A program made the translations under genes and the position numbers. Below are positions 45,495 to 58,161 of a stretch of DNA of 64,000 nt, one piece after another. Location of the stretch: contig JADANN010000428.1 of the NCBI GenBank assembly GCA_018806985.1, forward strand, positions 1 to 64,000, in the 5' to 3' direction. The stretch's first letter is position 1. Each line of letters opens with the position of its first letter. The notes under the pieces are model-generated. The model had not been told where the DNA came from, did no database searches, and saw only the letters and a list, made by a program, of their open reading frames with translations. The DNA is from Angiostrongylus vasorum. Taxonomy: Eukaryota > Nematoda > Chromadorea > Rhabditida > Metastrongylidae.

Positions 45495-45820
45495 TTCGGA
45501 GCTTCGCTGGTTTAGCCGCTGTGGTTCCTTAGAGTGCCGAAACCAGGCTAACCAAAGTCCGCCCCAGGTCGTCACCACCACAGGCAGTCCCCGAACTTGT
45601 CGACCAGAGGAAGAGTTGCCACCATGCGGCTAGTTTGATGCGCGAATGGTGGTAGGTCTTAGTATTGGTTTGCTATTGACTGGATTTTCTGGTTGAAACG
45701 CCAGACTACTTCTCAGCTTGAAGGCCTTGCTGGGGGGACGAATCCCCTGCACTGTACATCGGAGCCCCTACACCCAGGAACACCTCCCAACCGCGATGTG
45801 GCGGTATACCGCTGGGAGGG
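45495..45820 (+). repeat. Dispersed repeat, family M2
   Basis: GCCGCTGTGGTTCCTTAGAG, GGTCGTCACCACCACAGGCA and GGCGGTATACCGCTGGGA mark this copy. A TA/TG microsatellite (45840-45950) follows. Confidence 0.65.
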
Positions 45821-46754
45821 TATGCAGATATACCCACTTATGCATGCATACATACCTATATATGTATGTATATGCATATGCATGTGTATATTTATGTATA
45901 TATACGTATTCATATATACACACATGTATGTATATATCTATATACATCCTGCAATAACCTAGGTTAATGTGGTGAAAAGCATGTTTGTCGAGAAATGGGC
46001 TAAAGACAAATATTAGAAGAACAATTGCTGTAACAATTGAGCTTTTTACACTCACATTTTATTCGGCACGACCTGTCGATCGTCTTTACCCAAATCCCAG
46101 ATACCATTTTCAAACCGGGGAGTGGGAAAACTCGTCAAGTACTGGATGCATAAACTCTACTAATAGAACCAAATCTCAAGATTCTCTTGAGAAAATGAAG
46201 AGCTGAAATTAAAACTTGTGATGGTAAAAAGAAATACTACACGAACAGAAACAAATGTATTACAATACAGCCGCAGCTCAACTGGGTTTGTTGCCGATTT
46301 GGGCTCCCATAGATCAATCCCGCAGACCGGTGATTGGTGATGGCGTTGACCGATAGAACTAGTTGAGAGACAGGCGAAATGAAGGACCCGCATGGTGTGG
46401 TGGTGAACATGTTAGCTCCGGAAAGGGTAACAGCGCGTTCGTTCCCCACCGCAGACACCTGTGGTCCGGAGTTTTGCAAATATCTCAGTATCATTGAAGT
46501 ATATTTCGCAGTATACCCTGCGTTAAAATGAGTAGGCAGTAAATAATAAATAAAATCGTGATTAGAAACAAGTGTGTTACGTGGAATCAGAGTAACGTAG
46601 TATTGGTGTTGAACTGCGAACTAGCGCTAAATCTTCAAATCCCATCAAGAGGATCCAATCCGATAACGTGTCCTATATTTCCAAACTGCTCAATGGCGTC
46701 GAGTGCATGACTAAGAGATTGATCAACGCAGAGAACGTTATTCTTTTTAAAGAG

Positions 46755-48040
46755 ATGTGGGGTATTGCGCAGTAGTTAGTGATGCCCCCTCCACAATGCT
46801 CTGTTCAGATCCACGTGGGACCGCGTTAGCCCGGTTATGTCCAAGAATGCAAGGAGAATACACTTTACAGGCATTCTACATCCATGAAAAATTTGAGATG
46901 CTCAAGCAGTAGCCGAAACAAGACTTTTCAAGACAACTGTGGTCCATTAGTGCGAGGAAAATGAATAGACGGCAAGATGTGCTGGGGCCCGCATAGTAGA
47001 TTGTCATTGCAGGTCACGCGAAATAAAAAAAAAGTACTTCAGTCCAGCGTTCTTCGTATTTCTGCTTAATTTTCCGCAAACCTAGTGGTACTTTTGTTGT
47101 TTATTATTGCTATAAATAGGAAGTAAACTGTGTTCATGAGAAACCACAATGCGAGTGTGGGTTCGGTTGCTGCTTGAGGATTTTCATTTCATCTTGAATG
47201 TCATAGAATGCTGGTCAAGCAGCAATTCTCCCTAGAGCCCTGAGATAGCCGGGATGGAGCGTTCCCAATTGAATTGCAAAGAGTGATTTTTTTCCAGACA
47301 AGTCCGGTATTAATTTCCCGACCCCCGCAGGGATGAGAGGCTTGGTTGGCCGGGAGCGCAATTGAGCTAGCACCATTCTCTTGATGACGGACATCACTAC
47401 AACTGTGCTATCCGCCTAAAATAAATAATTAAAAAAAATTGGTTGTTGGACCGGAAATGGTAATCGCTTGTACTGATTGCAAATCCCAGAATGATGAAAA
47501 CGCTCATCAGATTCATTAACATAATAATAATCATCAAGCGCATAACTTCAGAGATTATTTCTGCTTTGGTGTTTTTTTCTGCGAAAAAGGCAACATGTTC
47601 GTGAACAGTACCGGTCAACCATTTTCGGTCTTAGAGTTGGGGGAAGCGCAGTAGTCAGTGATATCCCCTCCACGATACTCTGCTCCGATCTACGTGGAAC
47701 CCCTTTAGCCTGGCTATGTCCCAAGAATGCAGGGAGAATGAACTCCACCAGCATTGTGCGACATCCACAAAAGAAAATTGAAATCCCTCAAGCAGTTGCC
47801 GAAACAGGACTCGAAATATTCTAAGACCATTGTGGACGATTAGTGTGAGGGAAAACGAATAGAAAGGCAAGATGTGCTGGGTCCAGCGTAGTAGATTGTG
47901 ATTACGGGTCATGTAAAATGAAAAACAAAAAGTACTTCAGTCCAGCGTCCCTTCATACTCCTACTTAATTTGCCACAAAGATAGTGGCACTTTTGTTGTT
48001 TATTATTGCTATAAATAGAGATAGATTGAGTTCATGAAAA
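46755..48040 (+). repeat. Two tandem M3 repeats about 880 bp apart
   Basis: 46755-47145 and 47640-48040 are near copies: GCGCAGTAGTTAGTGATG versus GCGCAGTAGTCAGTGATA; both have TGTGCTGGG, TACTTCAGTCCAGCG and TTTTGTTGTTTATTATTGCT. Between them, 47280-47400 is a short tRNA-SINE-like piece. No gene seen. Confidence 0.75.
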
Positions 48041-49046
48041 ACCTATAATGCTAGTCGAATGAATCGAGGAGGAAGATTCTTTGGTTGTGGAGACCATCTC
48101 GTAGGAGTGCCCAGTAGTACAGAATCACTCATGATTTGACTATGTAGCATGTTGTATGGACCAAAATTAGGATAAAGGGCGATATTTTTACTCGTTATTC
48201 CAGTTCTTCAAATTCTTCTGCCGGCGGTTTTCGACAAAACACACTACCTTTACCTGTTTTGCTAGTCTGTGGCTAGATGTGAAGAATGCATGTGCATTAT
48301 TTGCTGGGATCAGTCGACGAATAGATAGCTCGCCTCGATATGTTATTTTACTGAGAAAAAGGTGAACCATGTAGTCTACTTGGTTGCTCTTTTCGTCCCT
48401 TTTCTCTAAGAGAGTCTACTCGTTGATCATGACAAACTAGAAGAACAAAATTAGGTTCAACCATAGGAAATCATATGCACGAGGGGACATCTCGACAGGA
48501 TCGGAGATGGAATCTTTTAATCGAGTGTATTTGATAAACAAAATGTGTGCGGTCCATACGCTTTGGACCCGATATTTTCGCACGTTCAGCAGATTGGTTG
48601 GTCGTTAATTGTCGATATCGTTCGGTACACTTTCGATTCCTCATCACACTTAAGCGACACAATATACTCCTAGCATCACCCTTCCAATAACGTACGTGAT
48701 AACGATGACAGATATTCAACCCTGATTATACACTGTCCAAGTCCCCGACAAAAGAGAAATAATTGTAAACATAAGGATTTGGGCTCGAAAGTGGAATTTG
48801 TTCTACAACTTCATTAATTCTGACATGTTTATTCCGCTGAACGTGAATAGCGCACCAGAAATGAAATCGTTTCTCATGAATAATGTGTTTCCTGGCTTCA
48901 ATTGGACACTACTCTTTCCTCACGAGCTGTCAAAATCGGACAGCACTTGTTCCACCTGAAAAGCGCTTCATGTTAGAACTGCTTCATCACCAAAGTGACC
49001 AGCACATCAACATCAAGGATAAAAGTGCGCGTACAACGAATAAAAA
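48041..49046. other. No firm gene
   Basis: An 82-codon minus-strand frame (48719-48471) is Arg-rich with no motif. No repeat of the main families. Confidence 0.3.
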
Positions 49047-49313
49047 TAGGACAAAGCTCTCTTCGGTGATTGATCCCTGAGGGATGTGCCATGCATTCGT
49101 CTTCATTAAGCACCATCACAGGTGACTGAGTGCACATCTGGCCTCTACAGTGCTGTGGCCTACCGATGTATTGAGCCAGTGAAGCTATCTTCCCAGACAA
49201 GTCTGGCACCAATTTACCGACAAGAGAGGGATGGAAGGGTGGTGAGCTTGGGAAGAGGGGATCGATCCCATGTGTGTGGCAGTGCCCCTCTAACCACTGC
49301 ACTACACGGGCCC
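49047..49313 (-). repeat. tRNA-like SINE, family S1
   Basis: Minus-strand copy with GATTGATCCCTGAGGGATG, ACAAGTCTGGCACC and ATCGATCCCATGTGTG, ending with CACTGCACTACACGG. Confidence 0.7.
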
Positions 49314-52184
49314 TTGGCACGCCATACAACATATAATAGGCTATTCCTCAATATGGTTAAAAGTATTTTCCAAAGAACCTCATTAATAAAGTGATTTAGC
49401 CATATTTTGAGCTGCACATTCAAAGCACACCAATGAAACGGGAACTAATACAGTAATCCACTGCCCATGCCTTAATATCTGTCTAACGTGCTCCTCTAGA
49501 ACCTGATCCCTATGAATGATGATGAAATATTACACTTAACAAAACCACCAGTAACATCTCCCAGCCCCTTCGTTTTCTCTGGTTACCTCGCGTGCATGAC
49601 AGCATTACCTTCATAAAGGCTTATGTGTGCAACATCAGCTCTAAAGTAGAAGCCATTGATTGTCATCTCGAAGTGGAAAATAAGTGCCTGAATGCTCTTT
49701 CACTACGAAGTTACATTACTTGTTGCTAGCACTACCTTCATGTCCCGTAAAAATATCGTGTAACCCGAAAGGGGCGTAACAAATACCCTTCAACCAACTG
49801 CACAGACTACAAGGCAGGATTGTTTAGTGGGTTTCACTAGCCCAAAGCACAGAAAGCGCGATACACTTTTCGTTTGTTGCGTTTCTAAAGCTGCTTTTAA
49901 TGCCCACGTTTAGCCCATTGGGCTGTTTGCCGTTGTATTTTTTTTTACAATCGGCCGTGCTTCCGAATATAAAGGTCGAACTATTTCTTAGCTTGGAGAA
50001 TCCTGTTGAGTAAGAAACCTCCCACTAGAGATCGCAGTTCCACGCTTGCGAAAACTCTTTGACATAGCGAAATCTTTAACCATTAGACAACTCAGAGTTT
50101 GCTACGGATTCCACCCTTGCGCGGTCAAATACTGGTCACGTGATACAGGCGAAATCATTCATTCAGTATAATCGAAAACAACGGCAGTTTCCCCTTCCGA
50201 ATTAACATATCTTGCACAGAACTCAACACTGTTCTTTAAACAACCCCGCATTACATCTACTGTGCGGATCACACCACTTCTTGTATTCGATTCGTCTCTT
50301 CGTATCCATCATATATGCAGTTCTTCGAACATTTCGTGGATAGATTCAGTCGTTTGCTAAGCATTTTCATCTTCTTTATGAATTCCGTTGAATACCGATT
50401 AAGTCGATTGGCGTTGCAATATGTGGTTACCCTAGCAATGCCGTTCCCACCTGAATTTGAAGGAATTGCAGTTCTAAAATCTTATATCAGTTTCCTGACC
50501 CTGGAAAGAAAGGAGGTATAGCGGGCTCGGAACGGGTCGAACCTGCAGCTTTTTTGAAATTTCTAAATCTAGATACACCGAAGATAAAAAAAAACTCGTT
50601 CTACCTGCGTGTGTAAATATACTGGTATATATACATATAGGGGCGGAGATAACGAAGTGGTTAATGATGGGAAGATCGGAAAGCAAAGGCGTAAGTTCGA
50701 TAACTGCTCCAACACTTCTCCAGTCCATGTACAAACCTCTTAGCCCGGTAATTTCTAAGATTGCAAGGAAGATCGACTCAACCACAATTCGTCAACATTC
50801 ATGAGAAAAGATGAACCGTTCAGGCAGCACCTGTGAGAACATCCGAAATGTTCGAAGACCACTGTGAACGATGAACGCTAGGAAAACGAATCGAATGCAA
50901 GAAGTGTTCCGATACGCACTGTAAACGTGACACTGAGTCATCATAGGATTTCTCTCACAGAGGGATTTCATGCCTGTTAGTCGCTAGACAACGTGGCGCG
51001 TCCATAGGCGGGTAGAACAACTCGCGGATCAAAAGCGAGCTTCACTTAAGTGGGACCCAGGTGGGTCCAGGAATGGACTCCCTTTTCCTCCTGCGCCTAT
51101 TTGGCACACACTAAACTAAACTAAACTAAACCATAGGTCACAATGTAGTACTTTTTACTTACTGTCTATTCTTCTTTTTTCATGGAAGGATATAATGTGA
51201 AATAGAACTACAGTGATGATGCGATATTTGCAAGACTTCGGATCACAGGTGTCTGCCGGACGATGGACGCCAAACTGCTGAATGATTAGCAGTACTGCCC
51301 AACAACCTTACATCAGATTCATTCCCTCGCATGATTTTAATAAGGAACACAAATGTCTATTGTTTTTGGCATTGGGATTGGCAAAGGTTTCCAATAATGT
51401 TTTACCGCCGCGTTTTACTTGAACGCAAAATATGAAAATAACGGTGAAGAATTGCTTGATGAATTCGAATCCATAGAGCGTCCATCAGGATTTGATTAAC
51501 ATAGAGACCTGCAAGACTGGAAACGAAAGACCCGCACGGTGTGGTGGTGGACGCGTTAGTCCCCGAAAAGGGTAATAGTGCGCTCGTTCCCACCGCAGAC
51601 ACCTACGGTCCGGAGCTTTGCAAATACCTCAGCATAATTGTGGTTGTATAAAACACATCAGGCGTGTCAGAGGAAGAAAAAACCTTGCCTGAGCGGACAA
51701 TCACCGGTGAAATAGGAATTCTGTTGGGGCTCCTGCGACTTCTCTCTTTGTGGTGATAGGCCATTTAAGCGCTCATATGTAAAGAACAGCTTCATCGCTG
51801 TTGTTACAAGCCTACCACGCAAACTATCGTGCCATGGCACTTATAAAACGCAGGATTCAGAATATTCATTACCGTCCTTTTCTCAAGGCTTTCGCATACC
51901 TTGGCATACACTCACTCTAGATTCTCGATAAAGCTGACTACATTTTAGACGGAGAGAGATAAAACGCAACCAACCCAAAGATCCGTACAAGTGCGATGCC
52001 TGTCCTTGGTGCCTCTATCAGTCGCGGATTTCTCCAATTCGACCTCTTTTTTTTCTATTCTAAATAAAGAGCTATTAAAAGACGCCACGCGAAACGCTCA
52101 TTCCCATCTTCTTACTTGGATGCTTGGATACTTGGACGGCCCGACCTCAATGGATGTCCGGTCCCCAGCTATTCTCCAATTTTC
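49314..52184. repeat. Repeat-rich stretch without a gene
   Basis: 50310-50420 is a minus-strand M3 piece. 50640-50950 is a plus-strand M3 copy (GATAACGAAGTGGTTAATG). 51170-51650 is an M1 foldback. 51112-51131 is a short (CTAAA)n run, not the nematode TTAGGC telomere repeat. The remaining sequence, including 49320-50300, shows no coding exon I can support. Confidence 0.5.
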
Positions 52185-52465
52185 GGAGTTTTGCTGCATT
52201 ATCCCTTGTTTCTTTGTCGTGCAGAGAACAGCCTGGCCAAAGGCTGCCCCACGTCGTCACCATCATAGGCAGTCGCCTCCTTTGTTGGTCAGAGGGAGAT
52301 TTACCACCAAGCGACTAGTTTGGTACCAGGACGGTGGTGGTTCCCTGGAAACGCCGGACTCCATCTCAGCTTGGGAGGCCTTACCGGAGGATTAATCTCC
52401 GCGCTGTACATCGCAGCTCGACGCCCAGGAACACCTGCTAGCCACGAAGAGGAGGTAGATCGTTT
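52185..52465 (+). repeat. Dispersed repeat, family M2
   Basis: Contains CACGTCGTCACCATCATAGG, CAGAGGGAGATTTACCACC and GGAAACGCCGGACTCC in the M2 order. Confidence 0.65.
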
Positions 52466-52478
52466 TGACGATCCCACC

Positions 52479-53102
52479 TTATTGGTCAAAAAATTCGAAG
52501 TTACATCTTGAAAATACTCGTAACACTCCATACGCAAGCTGTCCGAACGTAAACTTTGAATCCAGTGATAAACAGCTAACTAATGTCTCCATAATGATGA
52601 AGTCTGAAAATTCACAACTGACTTCACTATTATTCGAACGCGAAGAGTTGCTGCCCGACCCATAGTCACGCCATGAACCGTCCGCGCGTTTTCCCCGATA
52701 CTGCAATAACTGTGTCGTACGCTGAAATGAACGCAAAGAAATGTACAAACGTATTCCACAGGTTTTCGCTAGAAGCATTTTACTTTTCTCACAGAACTGT
52801 TCGTAAAGCTTCAGTAAAAGTATCCCGCGGCCGACTGGAACGCATCTTATAACTTTATTCTCTACAACCCGCGTTGCTGTGGGAAAACTATATCGAATAA
52901 GAAAACATATCGAGACATGTTGGGGTCCCAGCGTGGTTTTTGTCGCAAGCGTTTGCGCAGTTGTGTAAATACTCAGGACATCATGTTTGAACCTAAACCC
53001 CTTGACAGCACTGAAAGTGGGGAAACTTTGTTTACGTGCAGATGCGGTGAGTATCGAACGGGGTTGCAGAGCACATATCCATTCCCTTCGTAGACTTCCC
53101 AA
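52479..53102 (-). other. Longest open frame of the window (207 codons), unassigned
   Basis: Begins MGSLRREWICALQPRS and ends in FSRCNFEFFDQ. Moderately basic, no motif, no signal peptide, no repeat of the families above except an M2 edge at its end. Its length is notable in this AT-rich DNA, but I have no independent support that it is coding. Confidence 0.3.
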
Positions 53103-53289
53103 GCATACTTCGTCCCTTTAACAAAAGCCGTCGACTACGGGTAAGCCAGTCTCAGGAATCACTGCAATACTGGAAGCAAAGCGGTCCTCAGCCGGTAACC
53201 GATAACGACCAGCAAACTCTCTACTAGATTAGATATCTAGATAGATAATCTCTACCAGATACCAAATTAGGAACAGTCACCGAAAACGA

Positions 53290-53616
53290 ATGCAGGGAAG
53301 GAAGATTCAGAATTGGATATCGAAGTGGAAATGTAATCCGTTCTGTACAATTCTCGTCCGCAACAAGTCTCTCCATAGAAATATCATCGATGGACTCGGA
53401 AGTCTCTTCAACGCCATGACACATGCGGAGAACGATTGTATTCTCAGCAAGAAAAGGTGGTGCCTAATCGACATCTCAGTGGTACATGAATGCTGTCCTG
53501 GATCTGGTCACCGCCATCCGCGCGCGAAGATTCAATTCAGCCATAAGTTTGAAAAGAGCTCCTGTCATCGTCCAGACAACCAAACAAGGCGTTTACGACT
53601 ATGGCGTTTTCAATAA
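53290..53616 (+). pseudogene. RTE-type LINE endonuclease remnant
   Basis: The frame ends KKRWCLIDISVVHECC, GSGHRHPRAKIQFSHKFEKS. This resembles the C-terminal end of RTE endonucleases, where RRFCLTDVSVVP is followed by GSDHRLLRARF. The catalytic SDHR is here SGHR. Upstream is degenerate. Confidence 0.5.
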
Positions 53617-54476
53617 AAGCTTCTCCTCATATGACTGGCAAATAGAAGACCTATAAAGGACTACAAGCTGCCTGTCGAAAAACTGATGTGCCGCACTCGC
53701 CCTGGTTACTCAAACAAGACGTGCGTACCGCATGTCCATCACCACTAAGGAGTTGGCATGAAAGTGAAGGACACTGAAGCTTAATCCTAATGCAACACAC
53801 CTAACATGTCTTATAACAAACGTTGGCTGTAGAAGACGTTTGTAGGAGGATTTAGATCGGTATCGGCAGGAAGTTTTCGGAAGCAGCTCAAAAACCATCT
53901 AGCTTGAAGAGATGTCCTCGAAGTTTATGCTAAATAAAAGTGGATAAATGAATTTAAAAAAATCGAAATCTGGGAGAATTTAAGACATAAAACATAAACA
54001 CGGACTAAACATTAAAGACAAAACACAAACTAAGAGTGGTGCTGTTAAGAAAAGCTGCTTAAGTTCCTTTAAACTGCTTTTTTTTAATTTAACTGAATTG
54101 GGGATAACAAGCGTTCATAAAAAGTATGAAGCAAGAACTGAAAGATAGGGCATGGAGAATACTCAGCCCTGATGACGAACGAAAAGCGAAATCGCTCAGG
54201 TGTGAAACTATCGAACTCTTCAGCTGCTTTAACTAACACTGTTCAGATTGAGTTTACGATAAAAGTGCGGTGTGTACGTTTTCATAAGTGTGAGTAATAC
54301 CTACCTCTTACATAATAAATGCCTGCCTTAAAGGCGGATGGCGAAAAGCTTTTGCTACAATCGGTAAAATTAAGAATTTTCTACGCAATAGAAAATAGAA
54401 CTTATTGTTGCTCTCTACCTACCATCGGCGAAGACCTTCGGATTTTTAGTGTGGATTCCTCTACCACATGAGAACG

Positions 54477-55529
54477 TCAACTTTGTTTAATGAACGTCGG
54501 CGAACGTTGACCGAGCATACTGTGAGTGGTACCTTGGCGAGCATAAAGCCGCATCTTTTCTGCAGCAGCCCTCCATGGCCTTCTGGAGAAGCCCCACTCA
54601 GCCGGATAAACATTTCTCAGTTGGAGATTCATGCTAACTGAATTATGCTGTCCACTTATCCCCTTCGAGATTTCATGTGCACGAATCGCTTTTGTCGATT
54701 TCTCCAGCATTTCTTACACCTACCTACATCGAATCATCTTTTTCTTCTCGACGCCTCACTAACAGCATTCTTCCTTTCCCACGTACATTTAAAATCGCGT
54801 GTCTACTACGAAAAATCCGAGGATGGGTTGATTGTTGTTGTCCTCGCTTGCGTGACATGCGATAACTTGAAGAAATAAAGTGTTCTCTGCCACGTACAGA
54901 ATCGTGCCCATAGTAGTCAACTCGTCGCCAGAAATAGCTTGGAAAACCCATGTCGTACTTCTGGGGTTCACTGAATGGCTCAGGGCTGGATGCGCCACGC
55001 GGGGCGTCATACATTCATACGATGGTTTCTTAGAACTCTTCTTGGCAAGAAGGTGGCTACGTGTTGGCGTAATGACAGTGATAACATCAATGGTAACAAA
55101 AGTAGTAATGGTACTAAGAGTTACAGGAAAGAGAATAACGGTAACGACAACAATGACAATAATATTAACACATTAAAATAACGCTATAAAATGATGGCTA
55201 TAAAAATCTCCACTTGACTAAATCTCCAGCGAAAAGCGAGTTCCAAAATATTACAAATCAACAGCGCTGTTAGAAGAATCTATTCCGACATTTCCTTGCA
55301 AATATCAATAGGACAAAAGTGGCCATCATTTCCGAAAAGCAGCAGTTTTTACACTTTACGGAAACCGAAATTGAACACTGTGCGGAATTCGGCATTTCCA
55401 CCACTCCAATCTTTTCCTCAGACTCACCATGCGTGAAGGTCTTCGGATTTTGCGAGTGTGTTTGGAAGGCTCTGAATGATCTCCGATCTTCCTTACTGAT
55501 GACATCGAAAACTGTCGATTTGATTCACC
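54477..55529 (-). CDS. Candidate exons of an unidentified basic protein
   Basis: The firmest exon is 55529-55428 (34 codons, phase 0/0; after AAGATTCAAG, ending at GTGAGT), encoding QFSMSSVRKIGDHSEPSKHT then RKIRRPSRM. 55014-54724 is open for 97 codons (YDMGFPSYFWRRVDYYGHDS, REHFISSSYRMSRKRGQQQS), with a second frame open over the same stretch. 54710-54477 is open for 77 codons (RNVYPAEWGFSRRPWRAAAE). Links between them are unresolved and the family is not recognised. The Ser/Arg-rich character is shared by the first two pieces. Confidence 0.4.
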
Positions 55530-55829
55530 CTTGAATCTTAAGATAACTGCGCTAGGGTGTCTCCAAATCATCATCACAGGAAGTCGCCAGCCTTTTTGGA
55601 TTGAAGAGATCGAGTTGACACCAGACGATTTGTTGCCAATTTCTCGATTCTCGGACGCATGAGGGTCTTGGTTGTGCCCTAGAAATGGGTGGAACCAGCG
55701 CTTTGTGCGCAATGGATTTCATCAATATCGCTGAACTACCCATGTCCTGAATCAGACCAGTAGTAAGCAAATACTAAATGACAAGAATAGTAATGAGTAA
55801 TAGATTAACAAGAAAAATAGTAGTGACTA

Positions 55830-56165
55830 GTAATAACCGATCCTCACAACGATTTACCGCGTCATCGTGGCTGGAAGGTGTTCCTGGGTGTCGTGTGCGA
55901 TGTACAGAGCGGTAATTCATCCCCCCTAAGGGTTTCCCTAGCTGAGGAGTCCGGCTATTCAATCAAGAAACTAAGATAAGAGTAAACCAATACCAGGATC
56001 CACCATCGCCCAGGTATCAAACTAGTTGCATGATGCAAAGAAATTCCCTCCGATCCACAAAGGCGGCTACTGCCCTTTGATGGTGAGGGACTTGAGGCAG
56101 ACTTTGGCCTCGCCGATCTCAGGGATTCCATCGAACCACAACGGCCAAACCAGCTAAAACTCCGA
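55830..56165 (-). repeat. Dispersed repeat, family M2
   Basis: Reverse copy between ACGATTTACCGCGTCATCG and AACCACAACGGCC. Confidence 0.65.
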
Positions 56166-56714
56166 AACAATGGAAATTACGCCGTGGTCCACAAAAATAG
56201 TCAAGGAGAGCCATACAAGCACACAAGTGTTCAAGTAACTCCCATTACAATAAAACAGCAGTTAAATCGATGATTCTATTAACGTATGCATGTAAATTCT
56301 TAGTTTGGAAGAGGTATGCAGGTGTCCTATTGGCACGCAAGAGTTTACTATCGAAGTTTTTTCATTAAATCTATTCGTTTATTGGTTTGTAATATCAATC
56401 CGATGCTATGATAATCAAAAGCAAGGCGTCACGTAACCAATACGACACGAGGTGAGAAATACTATTATGACTCACTTCATTGTGGAACTAGAGGACAACA
56501 CGCAGTATTCAAAAGACTGGAGTCGGCGTCTGAGCGGTATTGCCTTTCCTTAACTTCTCATTAATAGGTGGGTGTGGTGGGGAGGTGGTTGAAATTTTCA
56601 CATGCCTCAAAAATAAATTCTTAAGAGGTGCTGTTACCATAGCTTCTCAAATCCACACACTGAATCAAATATTTATGTCGCAGATATGAAAGTACACACA
56701 ATGGTTCTAAGCAC

Positions 56715-57185
56715 CTAGCTTGTTACTGGGGTGTCGACATCAGAATCGCCGACAGGATCGTCTGTAACATCCAACGATGCTCTTTCCAATTGTTCTATCA
56801 GCGTTGTTAGAACTTCAGCAGCATCATTGGCTTCCTGGATCTGCTCGTTCAACTCTTTAAGGGTGGTGCGGTACTAAATAAAAGCAAAACGGAAATGGTC
56901 ATTCAAAACGGACTTATTTCCTAAACCAGACGCTGATAATACCACCGTCTTCAAGAAATAATAGGAAGCGAATTGTCAACATATGCAACAGACCTCAACA
57001 ATGCATTTTGTAAGCTTAACGTTCTGACGATTGAGCTCCTGCACGTCAGGGTCATCGGAGGATAGAAGCTGATGACTATATTCATGTTCAGGCAGAACAA
57101 CGTGGCGAGGACTACGAAGAACATATTTCAGGATCCGCTCCTTAAAAAAATCCATAAATAGCTGTCTGGACGAAACATGTACACT
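56715..57185 (-). pseudogene. mis-12: MIS-12-like kinetochore protein, 3' part only (exons 3-4)
   Basis: Exon 3 (57185-56994, 64 codons, phase 0 at both ends) follows a TATTTCCAG acceptor and carries the most diagnostic MIS12 segment, an ILKYVLRSP...VVLPE motif matching the LILRIPSNILLPED region of human MIS12. It ends in charged heptad-like sequence. Exon 4 (56873-56715, 52 codons plus TAG) is a predicted coiled coil, with an acidic tail ending in DTPVTS. Both exons are fully open. Homology to the left-edge copy stops abruptly at about 57194, a few bases inside the upstream intron, where a foldback repeat begins. Exons 1 and 2 are not present upstream. As it stands this copy lacks a start and the N-terminal helix bundle, so it is either a 3' fragment or the downstream half of a gene split by duplication or misassembly. 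Confidence 0.78.
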
Positions 57186-57194
57186 CTGGAAATA

Positions 57195-58100
57195 GTGCAA
57201 TCTATAACCACAATGTTGCTGAGATATTTGCAAAACTCCGGAACGCAGGTGTTTGCGGTAGGGACCGACCACGTTTATACCTTTTCCGACACGTAACACG
57301 TTCACCACCTATTTGTGTTCTCCCGATCAATGTCGGTGATGAATAATTGTCGATAACGCCTGTAGGTCAATAACACATTTGAGATACAGACGAAACTAAG
57401 GACTCGGATGGTGTAGTGGTGAAGCCGTTAGCGGGTAATGGCGTGTTCGGTCCCCACTGCAGACACCAGCGGGCCGGAGTTTTACAAATATCTCAGCAGC
57501 ATTACGACTATGTTTCACATAATACCCTGCCAGTCCTTGGTTGCCCAATTTTTTTTGTGCACGAAATCCAAGATCTGACGCAGAAGATGATATAAAAGTA
57601 AACGTTTCCCTGTTTCCAAAACATCGAAAATTGATTTCGGCAAAATGAGAAGACTTGTACCTTGCAAGGTAGGGTGTGGGTTGAGAGTAGTTCGAAGTTG
57701 AACGCAGCCATTGTTTTCACAATTGAAAGAGTTCTTGCGACAGCAAAGACGGCTTTTAACCTCTGAAAAAGCAAATAAATTGTACTAAATGTAGGACAGA
57801 CATCACGTGTGAGATGATCGAAGCAGAAGAAAACATGATTGGAATTTCTGGTCTTGAAAACTCAAAACATGAGGTAAAGCCTCAGAAGTCGCCCACAATA
57901 TAAGAGTTGCATTCTGTCAGAAACTCAATAACTTTCCTGAAGTTTCGAGGTGACTTTGAAACCTTTCGTGACGGCAATGAGTTCTTCAAATGGAACAGAC
58001 CTACCCAGATGCCTAGCACATTACATACATACGTACACAAACATGTATACACACAAACAGACACACATACACACATGTATATACATGTTCAAATATATAC

Positions 58101-58161
<61 letters not shown>

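Noticed and set aside
51112..51131. (CTAAA)n as interstitial telomere
   Set aside because: Nematode telomeres are TTAGGC; this is only four copies of a different pentamer.
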